A stretch of DNA of 54,181 nt, taken from JAGMXM01 sp964458325 (GTDB lineage Bacteria; Verrucomicrobiota; Verrucomicrobiia; Limisphaerales; UBA1319). Position numbers and translations under genes: made by a program. The stretch spans positions 1 through 54,181 of the forward strand of contig CAYWIM010000021.1 in the NCBI GenBank assembly GCA_964458325.1. Reading direction: 5' to 3'. Positions 24,680 through 33,725 of this stretch are shown in pieces. The notes under the pieces are model-generated. The model had not been told where the DNA came from. It did no database searches and saw only the letters and a program-made list of their open reading frames with translations. Every line of letters starts with the position of its first letter. Position 1 is the stretch's first letter.

Positions 24680-26134
24680 TTATCTGATGGGGGCTCGAGG
24701 CGCTTTTGCATTGGCGGGGGGCGGGGTCCAAAGGCTCGGTTTTGGATGCTCGACTTCGAGCGGGTGCTTGTCTCCGCATGCGGCCATTTCGATTTCGAGA
24801 AGCGTGCTGAGCCGGGCCACCTGGGCGGCGTGTTCGGGCTCGGCGGCGAGGTTGTGGAGCTCGCGCGGGTCGGCGGAGAGATCGAAGAGCTGTGTCCTGT
24901 CGACGAGCGGATAACGGATGAGCTTCCAGCGGTCGTCGCGGATGGACCGCATGCAATCGCGGTAGCCAGTATAGAGCACGTCTCGGATCTTCGAAACCTT
25001 GCCTTCGATGATGGGACGAAGCGACTTGCCTTCGACGCCATGCGGCAGCGGGGCGCCTGCGAAGTCGGCGAACGTGGGGAAGAGGTCCATGAGATAGACG
25101 AGTGCGCCGTTTTTGCCTTTCGGGATTCCCGGCCCGGCGAAGATCAGGGGGACATGCATGCCGCCGAACTCGTAGAGGTTCTGTTTTCCGAAAAGCCCGT
25201 GCTCGCCCAACGAGAGACCGTTATCGCCGCTGAAGACGATGAGGGTGTTGTCCCATTGGCCGCTGGCCTTGAGGGCATCGAAGACGCGTCCGATGTGGAA
25301 GTCGAGGCCGGTGATGCAAGCGTAGTAATCGGCCAGCTGCCGGCGGGTGTCCTCGGGCGTGCGGGGCCACGGGGCCAACTGCTCGTCGCGGACGGTCATC
25401 TCCCCGTTATCCCAGGGGTGGAGGGGCAGAAAGGCGGGTGAGAGCGGCAGGGCTTCGGGATTGTAAAGCCTGTGGAACTGGGCCTCAGCTTCGCGGGGAT
25501 CATGCGGCACCGGCGGGGCCAGGTAGATGTAAAAGGGGCGGGTTTCCCGGCTCGCCGCGCGCGAATCGATGAACTCGATGGTGCGGTCAGCGAGCCGCCG
25601 GCTGGAACCGGCGCGCGTGCCGTCTTTTCCATCCTCGATGAGGTTGGTTTCGAAGGCCCGGATGCCGGGCGGGAAGGCATTGCCGCTTTTGCCCATGTGC
25701 CAGGTCTGATAGCCGGCTGCGGCCATCACTCGCGGCAGGAACGCAGCGGGATCGGCGGCGTTGGGCAGCGCATCGGCGGCCTTGGGGATGCGCATCCACG
25801 AACGGCCGGTGAGCATCATCGTGCGGCTGGGGGTGCACACAGCGCCCACCATCGAGCCCATGGTGTAGCAGCAGGTGAAGGTCGTGCCCCGTTCGACCAG
25901 GGTGTCGAGATGGGGCGTCCGAAGCGCGTCGGTTCCCAGGGCGTGCAATCCGTCCGCGCGATGGTCGTCGGCGTGGATGTGAAGGATGTTGGGCTTGGGG
26001 GCGGCCGCGGGGGCGGCGATTGCCGAGCAGAGAAAGGCGCAGAGCACCGTGGCGAATGTTGCTTCGACCAGCGCCGCCCGGGCTGAGCGCAGACCCAGGC
26101 GGCGGGAGCAGAATTTCGGGTGCATGGCTGCCAT
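24680..26134 (-). CDS. Formylglycine-dependent sulfatase
   Basis: This 484-residue type I sulfatase has the modification motif C100-TPSR (CTPSRTMMLTGR) and metal-binding DD at 56-57 (HADDHRADG). Later family segments are VFSGDNGLSLGEHGLFGK and RPIIEGK. It would remove sulfate esters, most likely from sulfated polysaccharides outside the cytoplasm; residues 20-45 look like a signal peptide. The first Met may be too early; a second ATG lies 9 bases in. No formylglycine-generating enzyme gene is in the window. Confidence 0.9.
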   Translation of the reverse strand: MAAMHPKFCSRRLGLRSARAALVEATFATVLCAFLCSAIAAPAAAPKPNILHIHADDHRADGLHALGTDALRTPHLDTLVERGTTFTCCYTMGSMVGAVCTPSRTMMLTGRSWMRIPKAADALPNAADPAAFLPRVMAAAGYQTWHMGKSGNAFPPGIRAFETNLIEDGKDGTRAGSSRRLADRTIEFIDSRAASRETRPFYIYLAPPVPHDPREAEAQFHRLYNPEALPLSPAFLPLHPWDNGEMTVRDEQLAPWPRTPEDTRRQLADYYACITGLDFHIGRVFDALKASGQWDNTLIVFSGDNGLSLGEHGLFGKQNLYEFGGMHVPLIFAGPGIPKGKNGALVYLMDLFPTFADFAGAPLPHGVEGKSLRPIIEGKVSKIRDVLYTGYRDCMRSIRDDRWKLIRYPLVDRTQLFDLSADPRELHNLAAEPEHAAQVARLSTLLEIEMAACGDKHPLEVEHPKPSLWTPPPANAKAPRAPIR

Positions 26135-26146
26135 GTCTATCGAGAA

Positions 26147-26974
26147 TCAGGGCCTGAAGCGAAGTGAGTTCTGGACGGCGAGGGTTCCGATGATGCCGCT
26201 AAAATCCTTGGGGTCCTGGTAGAAATAGGCGACACGGCCGCCGGTCCACGAGGGGCTCCAGCTATGAAAGAAGGACATGTCCGACGTCCGGATCCAGCGC
26301 GAAGATCCGTCGACGAAGACTTGGTTGCCGCCGGACGGGACGGCGGAGCTGGATCGCCGATGGGGCGGGACGCCGGAGAAGATATCCCGATCGTCGGTGC
26401 CCCATTTTCCGCCGATCATCATGACGGTATCCGCGGCGAGCGTCCAGTGCGGGGGAGAGGCTGAGAGCTTGACGGGGCTGTAGGATTTGCCCATGCCGGA
26501 GGAGAAAGCGGGGTTCATCCAGTTGGTGACGCCGCCGAAGTATTGGTAGCCGATGACCCACTGGTTGTAGGGATCGGCCTCGTATACAGGGTAGCGGGGG
26601 GGGCGGGACGGGCAGTTCCAGACACTGGAGGTGTAATTGGAGCCGACGACCAGGCCGACGGTCCGGGCGGCGCTGGCTTCGGGCGGATTGAGCGCGACCT
26701 GGACCTGCCCGTTGCGGGCCTCGACGACGCGCTCGAGGTTTTCGCTGGCGTAGATCGTCATGCCGACGGCGATCTGGCGCATGTTATTGAGGCAGCCGGT
26801 GCGTTTGGCTTTTTCCTTCGCCGAGGCCAACGCGGGCAGGAGCATGCCGGCCAGGATGGCGATGATGGCGATGACCACCAGCAGTTCGATCAGGGTAAAC
26901 GCGGATGTCCGCCTGGCGCGGAGCATGCGATATAACCTGGGAGTGGTATGCCCGGTCGGCGTTTTGCTGTTCAT
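26147..26974 (-). CDS. Type II secretion pseudopilin-like protein
   Basis: The 275 residues start with a basic leader and a class III prepilin signal (SAFTLIELLVVIAIIAILAG). The glutamate is at +5 after the presumed cleavage between A25 and F26. The rest is the variable globular part common in verrucomicrobial pseudopilin-like exported proteins, with LASAKEKAKRTGCLNNMRQI and late VDGSSRW. The start at 26974 (MNSK) is chosen because the upstream open frame gives unlike sequence. It sits inside a block of exported proteins, 12 bp from the sulfatase. Confidence 0.85.
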   Translation of the reverse strand: MNSKTPTGHTTPRLYRMLRARRTSAFTLIELLVVIAIIAILAGMLLPALASAKEKAKRTGCLNNMRQIAVGMTIYASENLERVVEARNGQVQVALNPPEASAARTVGLVVGSNYTSSVWNCPSRPPRYPVYEADPYNQWVIGYQYFGGVTNWMNPAFSSGMGKSYSPVKLSASPPHWTLAADTVMMIGGKWGTDDRDIFSGVPPHRRSSSAVPSGGNQVFVDGSSRWIRTSDMSFFHSWSPSWTGGRVAYFYQDPKDFSGIIGTLAVQNSLRFRP

Positions 26975-27014
26975 GGATTGGATCGATCCGAACGGTGCGC
27001 GTTGTTTTCCGTGA

Positions 27015-29894
27015 TCACTGGCTCTTGGCGCGGAAGAAGACGTTATCGGGCGTGATCGGGACCTCAAACAGGACCAGCGGGCCGTTGGTGGATATTGTTG
27101 AAGCGCCGGCCGCGGCAGCCCAGGATCCCGGGGCCAGGGTGTGGCTCTGCTCCAGATCGATCGGCTGGCCCGGATAATCGCCCAGAACGCGCAGCCGCAG
27201 CAACGATTCCTGCGACTCGAATCGCTCGATCCGGGTGCCGGCCGGGCGCGCAACCAGCCGAATCGCATTGATGAAGACGCCAATGTCCCCATTGCCAGCC
27301 GCGTTGACGCTGGCGGCGTTTCTTCGGCCTTCGAACCGGAGCTTGCCTGACGCGGACGAGGTCACAACCCCGCCGAACGTATATGCATAATCACTCGAGG
27401 GGAGATTGGTGGCATAGAACGTGTAGGCGTCCGCGACGGTCACAGGCGATCCGGAGGCGGTTTCGGTCCAGTTGGCGACGCGCATGCCGGTGCTGGCGGG
27501 ATCGTAGGACCAGATTGTGACGCCATAGGGTGTGTTGGGCGCGAGGCGTTCGATGAGGACGCTGAGCCCGTTGTTCTCGACGGCGCTGCTGGCGAAGACG
27601 AAATCGTCGTAGATAGGCGCCTGGGTCAGCTCCGGCGGTTGATTGGTGACGTAGGGATCTGCGATGCGGTGCCGTGAGGCGAGGCTGATGGCGCCAATCG
27701 GGGCCAGGGTGACACCGACGCCGCCGAAGTTCGTGCCGTTCATGGCGAGGGTGAACTCCTGGAAGCCAGGCTGGATGTTGGGGGATCCAGCGAGGCCGAT
27801 ATCGATCTTGAGAACCTCGCCGGCGGTGGCGGGGGTGTAGGGGGCGAGCTCGAGCCGGACCACGCTGCTGGTGACCGATCCGCCGGCATTGGTGATGACG
27901 ACCGAGTAGGCTCCATTGTCGGGGAGCTGAGCGTTGGCAAGGACGAGCGACTCAGTGATGGCAGAGGGATTGGCGGCGCCGGAGATCGGGGCATCATTCT
28001 TCCACCATTGGTAATGGAGCGGCAAGGTCCCGTTGGCGATGACGCTGAGGGTGATCGTATCGCCGGTGAAGACGTTGTTGGTGCGGTCGATGGGCTGCGT
28101 CTGGATCGTGGGCGGGATGGCGCTGATGGGGGGCGGAACGCCCTGGGAATAGACTTCCTGAATTTCGGTCCATGTGATCGGCCGGTTCCATGTTGCGACC
28201 TCGTCGATGTTCCCAAAGAAGAAGAAATCGGGGGCGGCGCGGAGGACGGCGCCAATGGAAGTAATGCTGACCGTCGCAGGGCCGCGGGTGTAAGTGAAGT
28301 CAGTCTCGTCCAGGACGCCATCGACATAAAGCCGGGCCTGGCCGTTGGCATCGGTCCACACCAGATGATGCCACGCGGTGTCGAACACCGGCCGGGCCGA
28401 GTTGCGTGCGTTCACGACGGCGTTGGCGTCAGTGCGGATGTAGACTCGGGCCGAGGGGCTCGCTCCGGCGTTGTCCGTGCCCAGGGTGAAAATGGGAGTG
28501 TTATTGGTCGGGGATCCTTCCGAGAAGATGCGCCGGTCGTTTTGGGCCGCATAATCGGCCTGGACCCACATCGAGATCGAGTAATTGGTTTGGCTGTAGA
28601 TGGCGGTGCCATTGGTGCGATAGGCATATCGATCCACGAAATTGAAGGCCAGCGCATTGCTGCTGTAGCCGGGCACCATGTCGGTGGGATCCAGGAAGCC
28701 CATCAGGACAAAGTCCGTATGGCTGTAAAGGTCTGGCGAGAGGAGATTGGTTTCGACGAGGCTGATCTCGTTCAGGGGCCAATAGCTGACGAGGCCGGTG
28801 CGGAGGTCGGGGTCGGGATCGGTCAGGACGGTGACGCGGGCCTCGGGGCTGAGGGTGGTGCCGACGGAATTAGAGACGGCCACCGAATACCGGTCGCCGG
28901 ATTCCGCGGGCGTGAGGTGAGGCGTCTGGTAGGTGCGAGCCGTGGCATCCGGGATCGGATCGCCGTTCTTGAACCACTGGTAGGTGAAGAGGTGGTCAGG
29001 GCGGTTGGCGTAAGCGAGGACGGAAAACCGGGCCCAGTCCTGATTTTGCCGAGTCGTGTCCGCGGGCAGGACGTAAAGAGATGGAGGGCGCGGCGTGATG
29101 GGCGTGGGGATGCCGGTGGTCCGGACCACATCGATCTCGGCCTGGGACAGAGCCCGCTCCCAGATGGCGACGTCGTCGATCTGGCCGTTGAAAATGGCGC
29201 CGGTCGAGATCGCGGCGCGCACCAGGGTTCCGATGGCGGTGGACGAGAGCGTGAACGTCCCGCCTCGGGTGTAGCGGAAGTTGGCCGCGTCGAGCTGTCC
29301 ATCCACGTAGAGCCGCGCATCGCCGTTGTTGTCGACCCAGGCGATATGGTGCCAGGTGTCGTCAAAGACGATGTTGCTGCTGGCGACGTGACTGAGGAGG
29401 GTGGTGTTGGCGTCGGTGCGGATGATGACGTCGAGTCTGGCATTGTTCGCGGCGGCCTGGCCCGTCTGGAGGATGAAGAGAGGGGCGTTTGCCTCGACGC
29501 TGCCTTCGGCGAAGAGGTACTTGGCGGTCTGGTTTGTGCCTTTGACCCACATGCAGACCGTGTAGGTGCCCGCCTGATAGATGGGCAGGCCGGCGTTGGC
29601 GAACGCGTCGCTGGCGTGGAGGTTTGTCAGGTAGGTGTTCGGGCCCACGAATGTCAGCGCATTTCCGACCTTGCCAGGGCTGACCGCGGGATCGCCGACA
29701 ACGGTCATGGTATTCATGAAACCGACGTCAGCCGTGGTGCCGCCCTCGGCTGCGTCCATGGGCCAATAGGAGACGAGGCCATCCCTCACGTCGGCCGCCT
29801 GCAGCGCGAAGCAGGCCAGGAAGATTGCGCTTGCGGAGAGCAACCGCCGAACCAAAGCGTACGACGAAATGCCATCGGTCGCATGTGATTTCAT
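27015..29894 (-). CDS. Exported protein with two LamG and two Ig-like domains
   Basis: This 959-residue protein has a signal peptide (residues 1-34, ending ALQAADV). The order is LamG (VRDGLVSYWPMDAA to DDVAIWERALS), Ig-like (YQWFKNGDPIPDATA), LamG (RTGLVSYWPLNEI to VATWNRPIT), Ig-like (YQWWKNDAPISGAA), then a C-terminal carbohydrate-binding-like part. LamG domains usually bind glycans. Upstream, ATGs at 29924/29921 extend it by 9-10 residues. The neighbouring sulfatase and BNR_4 propeller suggest a role in polysaccharide binding. Confidence 0.85.
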   Translation of the reverse strand: MKSHATDGISSYALVRRLLSASAIFLACFALQAADVRDGLVSYWPMDAAEGGTTADVGFMNTMTVVGDPAVSPGKVGNALTFVGPNTYLTNLHASDAFANAGLPIYQAGTYTVCMWVKGTNQTAKYLFAEGSVEANAPLFILQTGQAAANNARLDVIIRTDANTTLLSHVASSNIVFDDTWHHIAWVDNNGDARLYVDGQLDAANFRYTRGGTFTLSSTAIGTLVRAAISTGAIFNGQIDDVAIWERALSQAEIDVVRTTGIPTPITPRPPSLYVLPADTTRQNQDWARFSVLAYANRPDHLFTYQWFKNGDPIPDATARTYQTPHLTPAESGDRYSVAVSNSVGTTLSPEARVTVLTDPDPDLRTGLVSYWPLNEISLVETNLLSPDLYSHTDFVLMGFLDPTDMVPGYSSNALAFNFVDRYAYRTNGTAIYSQTNYSISMWVQADYAAQNDRRIFSEGSPTNNTPIFTLGTDNAGASPSARVYIRTDANAVVNARNSARPVFDTAWHHLVWTDANGQARLYVDGVLDETDFTYTRGPATVSITSIGAVLRAAPDFFFFGNIDEVATWNRPITWTEIQEVYSQGVPPPISAIPPTIQTQPIDRTNNVFTGDTITLSVIANGTLPLHYQWWKNDAPISGAANPSAITESLVLANAQLPDNGAYSVVITNAGGSVTSSVVRLELAPYTPATAGEVLKIDIGLAGSPNIQPGFQEFTLAMNGTNFGGVGVTLAPIGAISLASRHRIADPYVTNQPPELTQAPIYDDFVFASSAVENNGLSVLIERLAPNTPYGVTIWSYDPASTGMRVANWTETASGSPVTVADAYTFYATNLPSSDYAYTFGGVVTSSASGKLRFEGRRNAASVNAAGNGDIGVFINAIRLVARPAGTRIERFESQESLLRLRVLGDYPGQPIDLEQSHTLAPGSWAAAAGASTISTNGPLVLFEVPITPDNVFFRAKSQ

Positions 29895-29986
29895 AGCTTC
29901 AATCGTTGGAATTCGGGCCATCATGCTCCGGGCAGCCAGGCTTGGCCAGCGAAAAAGAAGGTCGATGCGGGTGCGGGAGGGTGGCC

Positions 29987-31825
29987 TCAGGGTGTCAGGG
30001 GGAGCTCGATGGGATTTTGGAGCGCATTGGTCATGGGATCGGGCAATTGCCAGACGCGCGATCCGGTGGAATCGGTGAAGTAGAGCCGGGAGGGCGAGAC
30101 TGCGGTGGGATCGCCGTCGGCCCAGAAGGCGAAGAAGGGATCGGCGGCGTGGAGGGGGCGTCGCGCGTAGGTATGGTTGAAGGCGCTGTTGCGGGTGATT
30201 TGGCGGGACTGGACCCAGGTGAGACCGCGATCGGCGCTGGTCCAGAGGGCCATTTCGCCACCGGCCTGCCATGCTTGGGGGCCGGTCTGCGTGGGGCCAA
30301 TGACCAGCCAGCGATTGGGGCGCAGGTAGAGGCTGCCCATGTCGTAGTTGTGGTCGGACTGGCAGATGGTGGAGGTGATCCATCGATGGCCGTCCCATCG
30401 GGTGAGCGTCCAGGTGCGTGGATCGCCGGCGGGGCCGGGTGCGTAATGGCGGCTGGTGATGTAGAGGAGCACAGGATGCCCCTGATCGTCGAAGTCGAGG
30501 TCCATGGTGTACATGAGCCGTCCCTGGGCGGCGTAATTGATGACACGAGCAGGATTGTCGGGTGTGGTGAGCGGGGTGGGAACGGGGGTGCCGTCGGCGG
30601 TGGTCCAGGTCTGGCCGAAGTCTTCGGTCTGGAGGTAATAGAGATCGGTTCGCTGGTCGACGTTGCCGTTGGGATGGCGATTGAAGAACGTGCCGATCTT
30701 CTGCTGGCGGGCCTGGCTGACCTGGTAATGCCCTTGGATGCCCGCCAGCTTCCGGTGCGGGCTCCAGGCGACGCCGTCGGGGCTGGTTTCCCAGTAGAGC
30801 TCGCGGCCGGCGGTGTATTTCGTGAACAGATGGAGGAAGCCATGGCCGGCGATGTGCCATGGCTGCGGGTAAGTGATCTCATCGGAACGGATTCGGTCGA
30901 ACTCGGAGACGTCGTAGGGGCGTTTGGAGCGGTATTTGAATCCGGGCCGAACCCGGCCGCGGCCGCTGACAAAGACCCAGAGATAGCCCTCGGGATCGAG
31001 GCAGAGGCTGGGATTGTCATGAGGATCATTCACGCCGCCCTTGTCATGCACGACGGTGGGTCGGGGGACCTGGCGAGTCGAGTGATCATAATAGGATGCC
31101 ATGATGAGCAGGTGGCGCTGATCTCGGATCGTGCCGCCATAGACGAAGAAGGTCTTGTTCACCGCGGGGGCGTGGATGGCCATGGGGACGTGATTGGCCG
31201 TGTAGGTGCCCAGCCCGCCGGAGTACTTATCTCCGTATTCCGAGACCTGCCCGAGTGTGAACCAGATGCCGCGATAGCCGTCGCTCCAGCCGGGCGGAGG
31301 CAGCAATGCGACGCGGTAGGACTGTTGCGATTGGGTGGCGTTCGGATCGGTGTAGCGCGACAGCAGGCCGTCTCCCCACCGCGTGTCCAAGGGGGACCAA
31401 ACGGGCGGAGTCAAGAGCGATCCCGTTTCGACCATGTATTCGCGGTTGGATTGGGTCTGGAAGGAGAAACCGAACGCCTGGCCGCCGAAGGCGGGATCGA
31501 CGAGCCGGAATGCAGCGGGGATAGCGGATGAGCCGTCCGCCGAGACCGCCAGGTAATCGACGTGATCCTGGCCGGTCTGGGTGCGGCGGAGGATTTTGCC
31601 GTGGGCGGGATCGTCCTCGAGGAGGAGGATCTGGGCTGGCTGTGCCGCGGGCTGCCATTGCGCATGCCCATCCGGGATCGGTTGCAGGCGCCCAACCGGG
31701 TATTGAGTATCGCTATTGAAGCCGTCGACGTCGATGAGAACCGCCCCCGTGGCGGCGTCTGCCGTGAGGGCATGGCCGAGGCAGAGGACGCCCGCGGCGA
31801 TGAGCAATGGATGGCAGGTTTTCAT
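29987..31825 (-). CDS. Exported BNR_4-type propeller, possible polysaccharide lyase
   Basis: The protein has 612 residues and a signal peptide (MKTCHPLLIAAGVLCLGHAL). The region from GYRGIWFTLGQVSEYGDKYS through TANHVPMAIHAPAVNKTFFV matches the BNR_4 propeller family, which includes ulvan-type polysaccharide lyases. Conserved HDNPSL, YDYSTR-like and AGHGFLHLF stretches follow. Active-site residues cannot be assigned by eye, so glycan binding or lysis is an inference. It is the first gene of the LamG-sulfatase block and has no gene for 460 bp upstream. Confidence 0.7.
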   Translation of the reverse strand: MKTCHPLLIAAGVLCLGHALTADAATGAVLIDVDGFNSDTQYPVGRLQPIPDGHAQWQPAAQPAQILLLEDDPAHGKILRRTQTGQDHVDYLAVSADGSSAIPAAFRLVDPAFGGQAFGFSFQTQSNREYMVETGSLLTPPVWSPLDTRWGDGLLSRYTDPNATQSQQSYRVALLPPPGWSDGYRGIWFTLGQVSEYGDKYSGGLGTYTANHVPMAIHAPAVNKTFFVYGGTIRDQRHLLIMASYYDHSTRQVPRPTVVHDKGGVNDPHDNPSLCLDPEGYLWVFVSGRGRVRPGFKYRSKRPYDVSEFDRIRSDEITYPQPWHIAGHGFLHLFTKYTAGRELYWETSPDGVAWSPHRKLAGIQGHYQVSQARQQKIGTFFNRHPNGNVDQRTDLYYLQTEDFGQTWTTADGTPVPTPLTTPDNPARVINYAAQGRLMYTMDLDFDDQGHPVLLYITSRHYAPGPAGDPRTWTLTRWDGHRWITSTICQSDHNYDMGSLYLRPNRWLVIGPTQTGPQAWQAGGEMALWTSADRGLTWVQSRQITRNSAFNHTYARRPLHAADPFFAFWADGDPTAVSPSRLYFTDSTGSRVWQLPDPMTNALQNPIELPLTP

Positions 31826-32101
31826 ATGGATGGTGTGAGAATATGCATGCCGTCATCCACTTTCTCCAGGCGAGAGCGCGCAGCCTGCACGGTTTCGCAG
31901 GCCGGGTTTGTGCCTGTCGGGAAAGTGCAGGCTGGCTCGATCCGGCGCTGTGGATTTGTGACGCTGGATTATAGATAGCCTTGGTGGCCGGCGCGAAGCA
32001 AGGCATTCCGGCTGCGCGGGCGCGACGCAGGTGTAGGACAAAATTCTTCAGCGCTTGGTGCGTCCGGCTACAGTGGGGCGATCGTCCGCATTTGGTTTTC
32101 T

Positions 32102-32131
32102 CCCTCCCCTCCGCGGCAGTGGAGGGGAGGG
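32102..32131. repeat. Palindromic repeat family R2, copy 2
   Basis: CCCTCCCCTCC (32102-32112) pairs perfectly with GGAGGGGAGGG (32121-32131) around GCGGCAGT. The unit matches 1631-1670, 30 kb away. The trailing GAGAGGCGG is shared. Confidence 0.65.
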
Positions 32132-32173
32132 TCGGGGAGAGGCGGTCGATCGGTTTTGGATCCCCTCCCTCAG

Positions 32174-32198
32174 CCCCCCGCTCGTGCCTCGCGGGGGG
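32174..32198. repeat. Palindromic repeat family R1, copy 3
   Basis: CCCCCCGC-TCGTGCCTC-GCGGGGGG has an 8-bp perfect stem and the same 9-nt loop as the copy at 1506-1530. It lies between two divergent genes. Confidence 0.65.
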
Positions 32199-32290
32199 AG
32201 GGAATTGCGTCCGGTGGCCGTCTGCAGTTCTCCCTGTTTGCCAGGATCGCAAGCGCTTGACGTTCCGCGATGGGCCGCGATGATAAAGCC

Positions 32291-33670
32291 ATGAACGAAC
32301 GATGGCGCGGGCCAGCCAAAGAGAGATATGCCTGGAGGTGTGTGGCTGCCGGGGTGATGGCCATGGCGTGTTGTCTGGGCGCGGGTCAGGCCGCGGCGCC
32401 GGACGGATCGGCGGGCGCCAACGGGCTGATCGCGTCTCCGGCGCCCGACTGGCCGCAATGGCGGGGGCCGCGCCGGGACGGCATCTGCGACGAGACAGGC
32501 CTGCTCGGGCAATGGCCGAAGGAAGGCCCGCGCAAGCTGTGGTCGGTCGCCGGGCTCGGGCGGGGGTATTCGGCGCCGATCGTGGTGAAGGGCCGGATTT
32601 TCCTCTGCGGGGATTTCGAGGAAGAGCTGCGAGTCATCGCGTTGGATCTCGATGGGCATCCCATCTGGCAGACTGTGCAGGGGCGTTCGTGGAAGAACCC
32701 GTATCCGGGGGCGCGGGCCAGCTGCACATGGAGCGACGGGCGTTTGTTCCATCTGAATGCGCACGGGCGGCTGGCGTGCCTGGATCCGGACACGGGCCGG
32801 GAGCTGTGGGCGGCAGACATCCTGGAGCGATTCGATGGGCGGAACATCACGTGGGCGCTGAGCGAATGCGTGCTGGTGGACGGAGGGCGAGTGATCGTGA
32901 CGCCGGGGGGCCGGCGGGCCCTGATGGCCGCGTTGGACATCCGGACGGGGGAGACGGTGTGGGCGAGCGAGCCCATGCGCCTGGGAGCCAGCGCCGATGC
33001 CGCCCATGCCCGGGTTGCCGAGCCGGCGGGCGAGATCGATGGCGCCAGCTATGCTTCGCCGATCCTCCTCCGGCTCGATGGGCGGCGCCAGATTGTCAAC
33101 TGCTCGGAGCGCCACGTGTTTGGAGTGGACGCCGACAGCGGGCGGCTGCTGTGGACGCGGCCGTTGCCGACGAGGCATCGGGTGATCGCGTCGACGCCGG
33201 TCTGGTGCGGAGACTCGGTCTTTGTGACCGCGCCGGACACCGAGGAAGGCGGGCTGTATCGACTGGGGATGGAAGGGGATCGGGTGCGGATCGAGTCGTT
33301 GTGGAAGACGCAGCTCGACACCTGCCAGGGAGGGGTGGTGCGAGTGGGGGACGCGCTGTATGGATCCTGGTATCGGCGCCATCGAGGGTGGGCGTGCTTA
33401 GATCTGCGCAGCGGAGGGATTCGCTATGAGACCCGCGAACTCGCGATGGGCCCCGTGCTCTACGCGGATGGGCGGCTGTATTGTCTGAGCCAGGAAGGGG
33501 AGATGGCGTTGCTCGAGCCCACGCCGGGAGGCTTTGGGATTCGGGGCCGGTTCCGCCTGGTGGAGAAGCGCACGAGCGATGCCTGGACCCACCCGGTCAT
33601 CCATGGAGGGCGGCTTTTGCTGCGGTACCACGAGCGGTTGGATGCGTATGACATTGGCGCCGGGCAGTGA
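32291..33670 (+). CDS. Exported PQQ-like beta-propeller protein
   Basis: The ATG at 32291 gives 459 residues with a signal peptide (near CVAAGVMAMACCLGAGQAAA); an ATG 21 bp earlier is possible. It starts with DWPQWRGPRRDGI, the usual opening of verrucomicrobial/planctomycete outer-membrane PQQ-like propellers, then shows repeats such as LACLDPDTGRELWAADI and VFGVDADSGRLLWTR. Such proteins often bind partners rather than the PQQ cofactor, and no dehydrogenase residues are evident. The next gene begins 55 bp later. Confidence 0.85.
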   Translation: MNERWRGPAKERYAWRCVAAGVMAMACCLGAGQAAAPDGSAGANGLIASPAPDWPQWRGPRRDGICDETGLLGQWPKEGPRKLWSVAGLGRGYSAPIVVKGRIFLCGDFEEELRVIALDLDGHPIWQTVQGRSWKNPYPGARASCTWSDGRLFHLNAHGRLACLDPDTGRELWAADILERFDGRNITWALSECVLVDGGRVIVTPGGRRALMAALDIRTGETVWASEPMRLGASADAAHARVAEPAGEIDGASYASPILLRLDGRRQIVNCSERHVFGVDADSGRLLWTRPLPTRHRVIASTPVWCGDSVFVTAPDTEEGGLYRLGMEGDRVRIESLWKTQLDTCQGGVVRVGDALYGSWYRRHRGWACLDLRSGGIRYETRELAMGPVLYADGRLYCLSQEGEMALLEPTPGGFGIRGRFRLVEKRTSDAWTHPVIHGGRLLLRYHERLDAYDIGAGQ

Positions 33671-33725
33671 CTGCGGATCGGATGGAAGATCGATATCACG
33701 ACTGAAACTCATCGGAGGCACGATC

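Larger units (their letters stand above)
31826..32290. other. Intergenic region between divergent genes, with palindromic repeats
   Basis: About 465 bp separate the BNR_4 gene (minus) from the PQQ-like propeller gene (plus). The right half holds the R2 and R1 palindromic repeats listed separately. No RNA gene or convincing small ORF is seen. Promoters for both flanking genes must lie here but none is clear. Confidence 0.5.

Noticed and set aside
28008..31531. Long plus-strand frames opposite the LamG and BNR_4 genes
   Set aside because: They are glycine/valine-rich shadow translations without a plausible start or domain. Sense frames have signal peptides and known modules.
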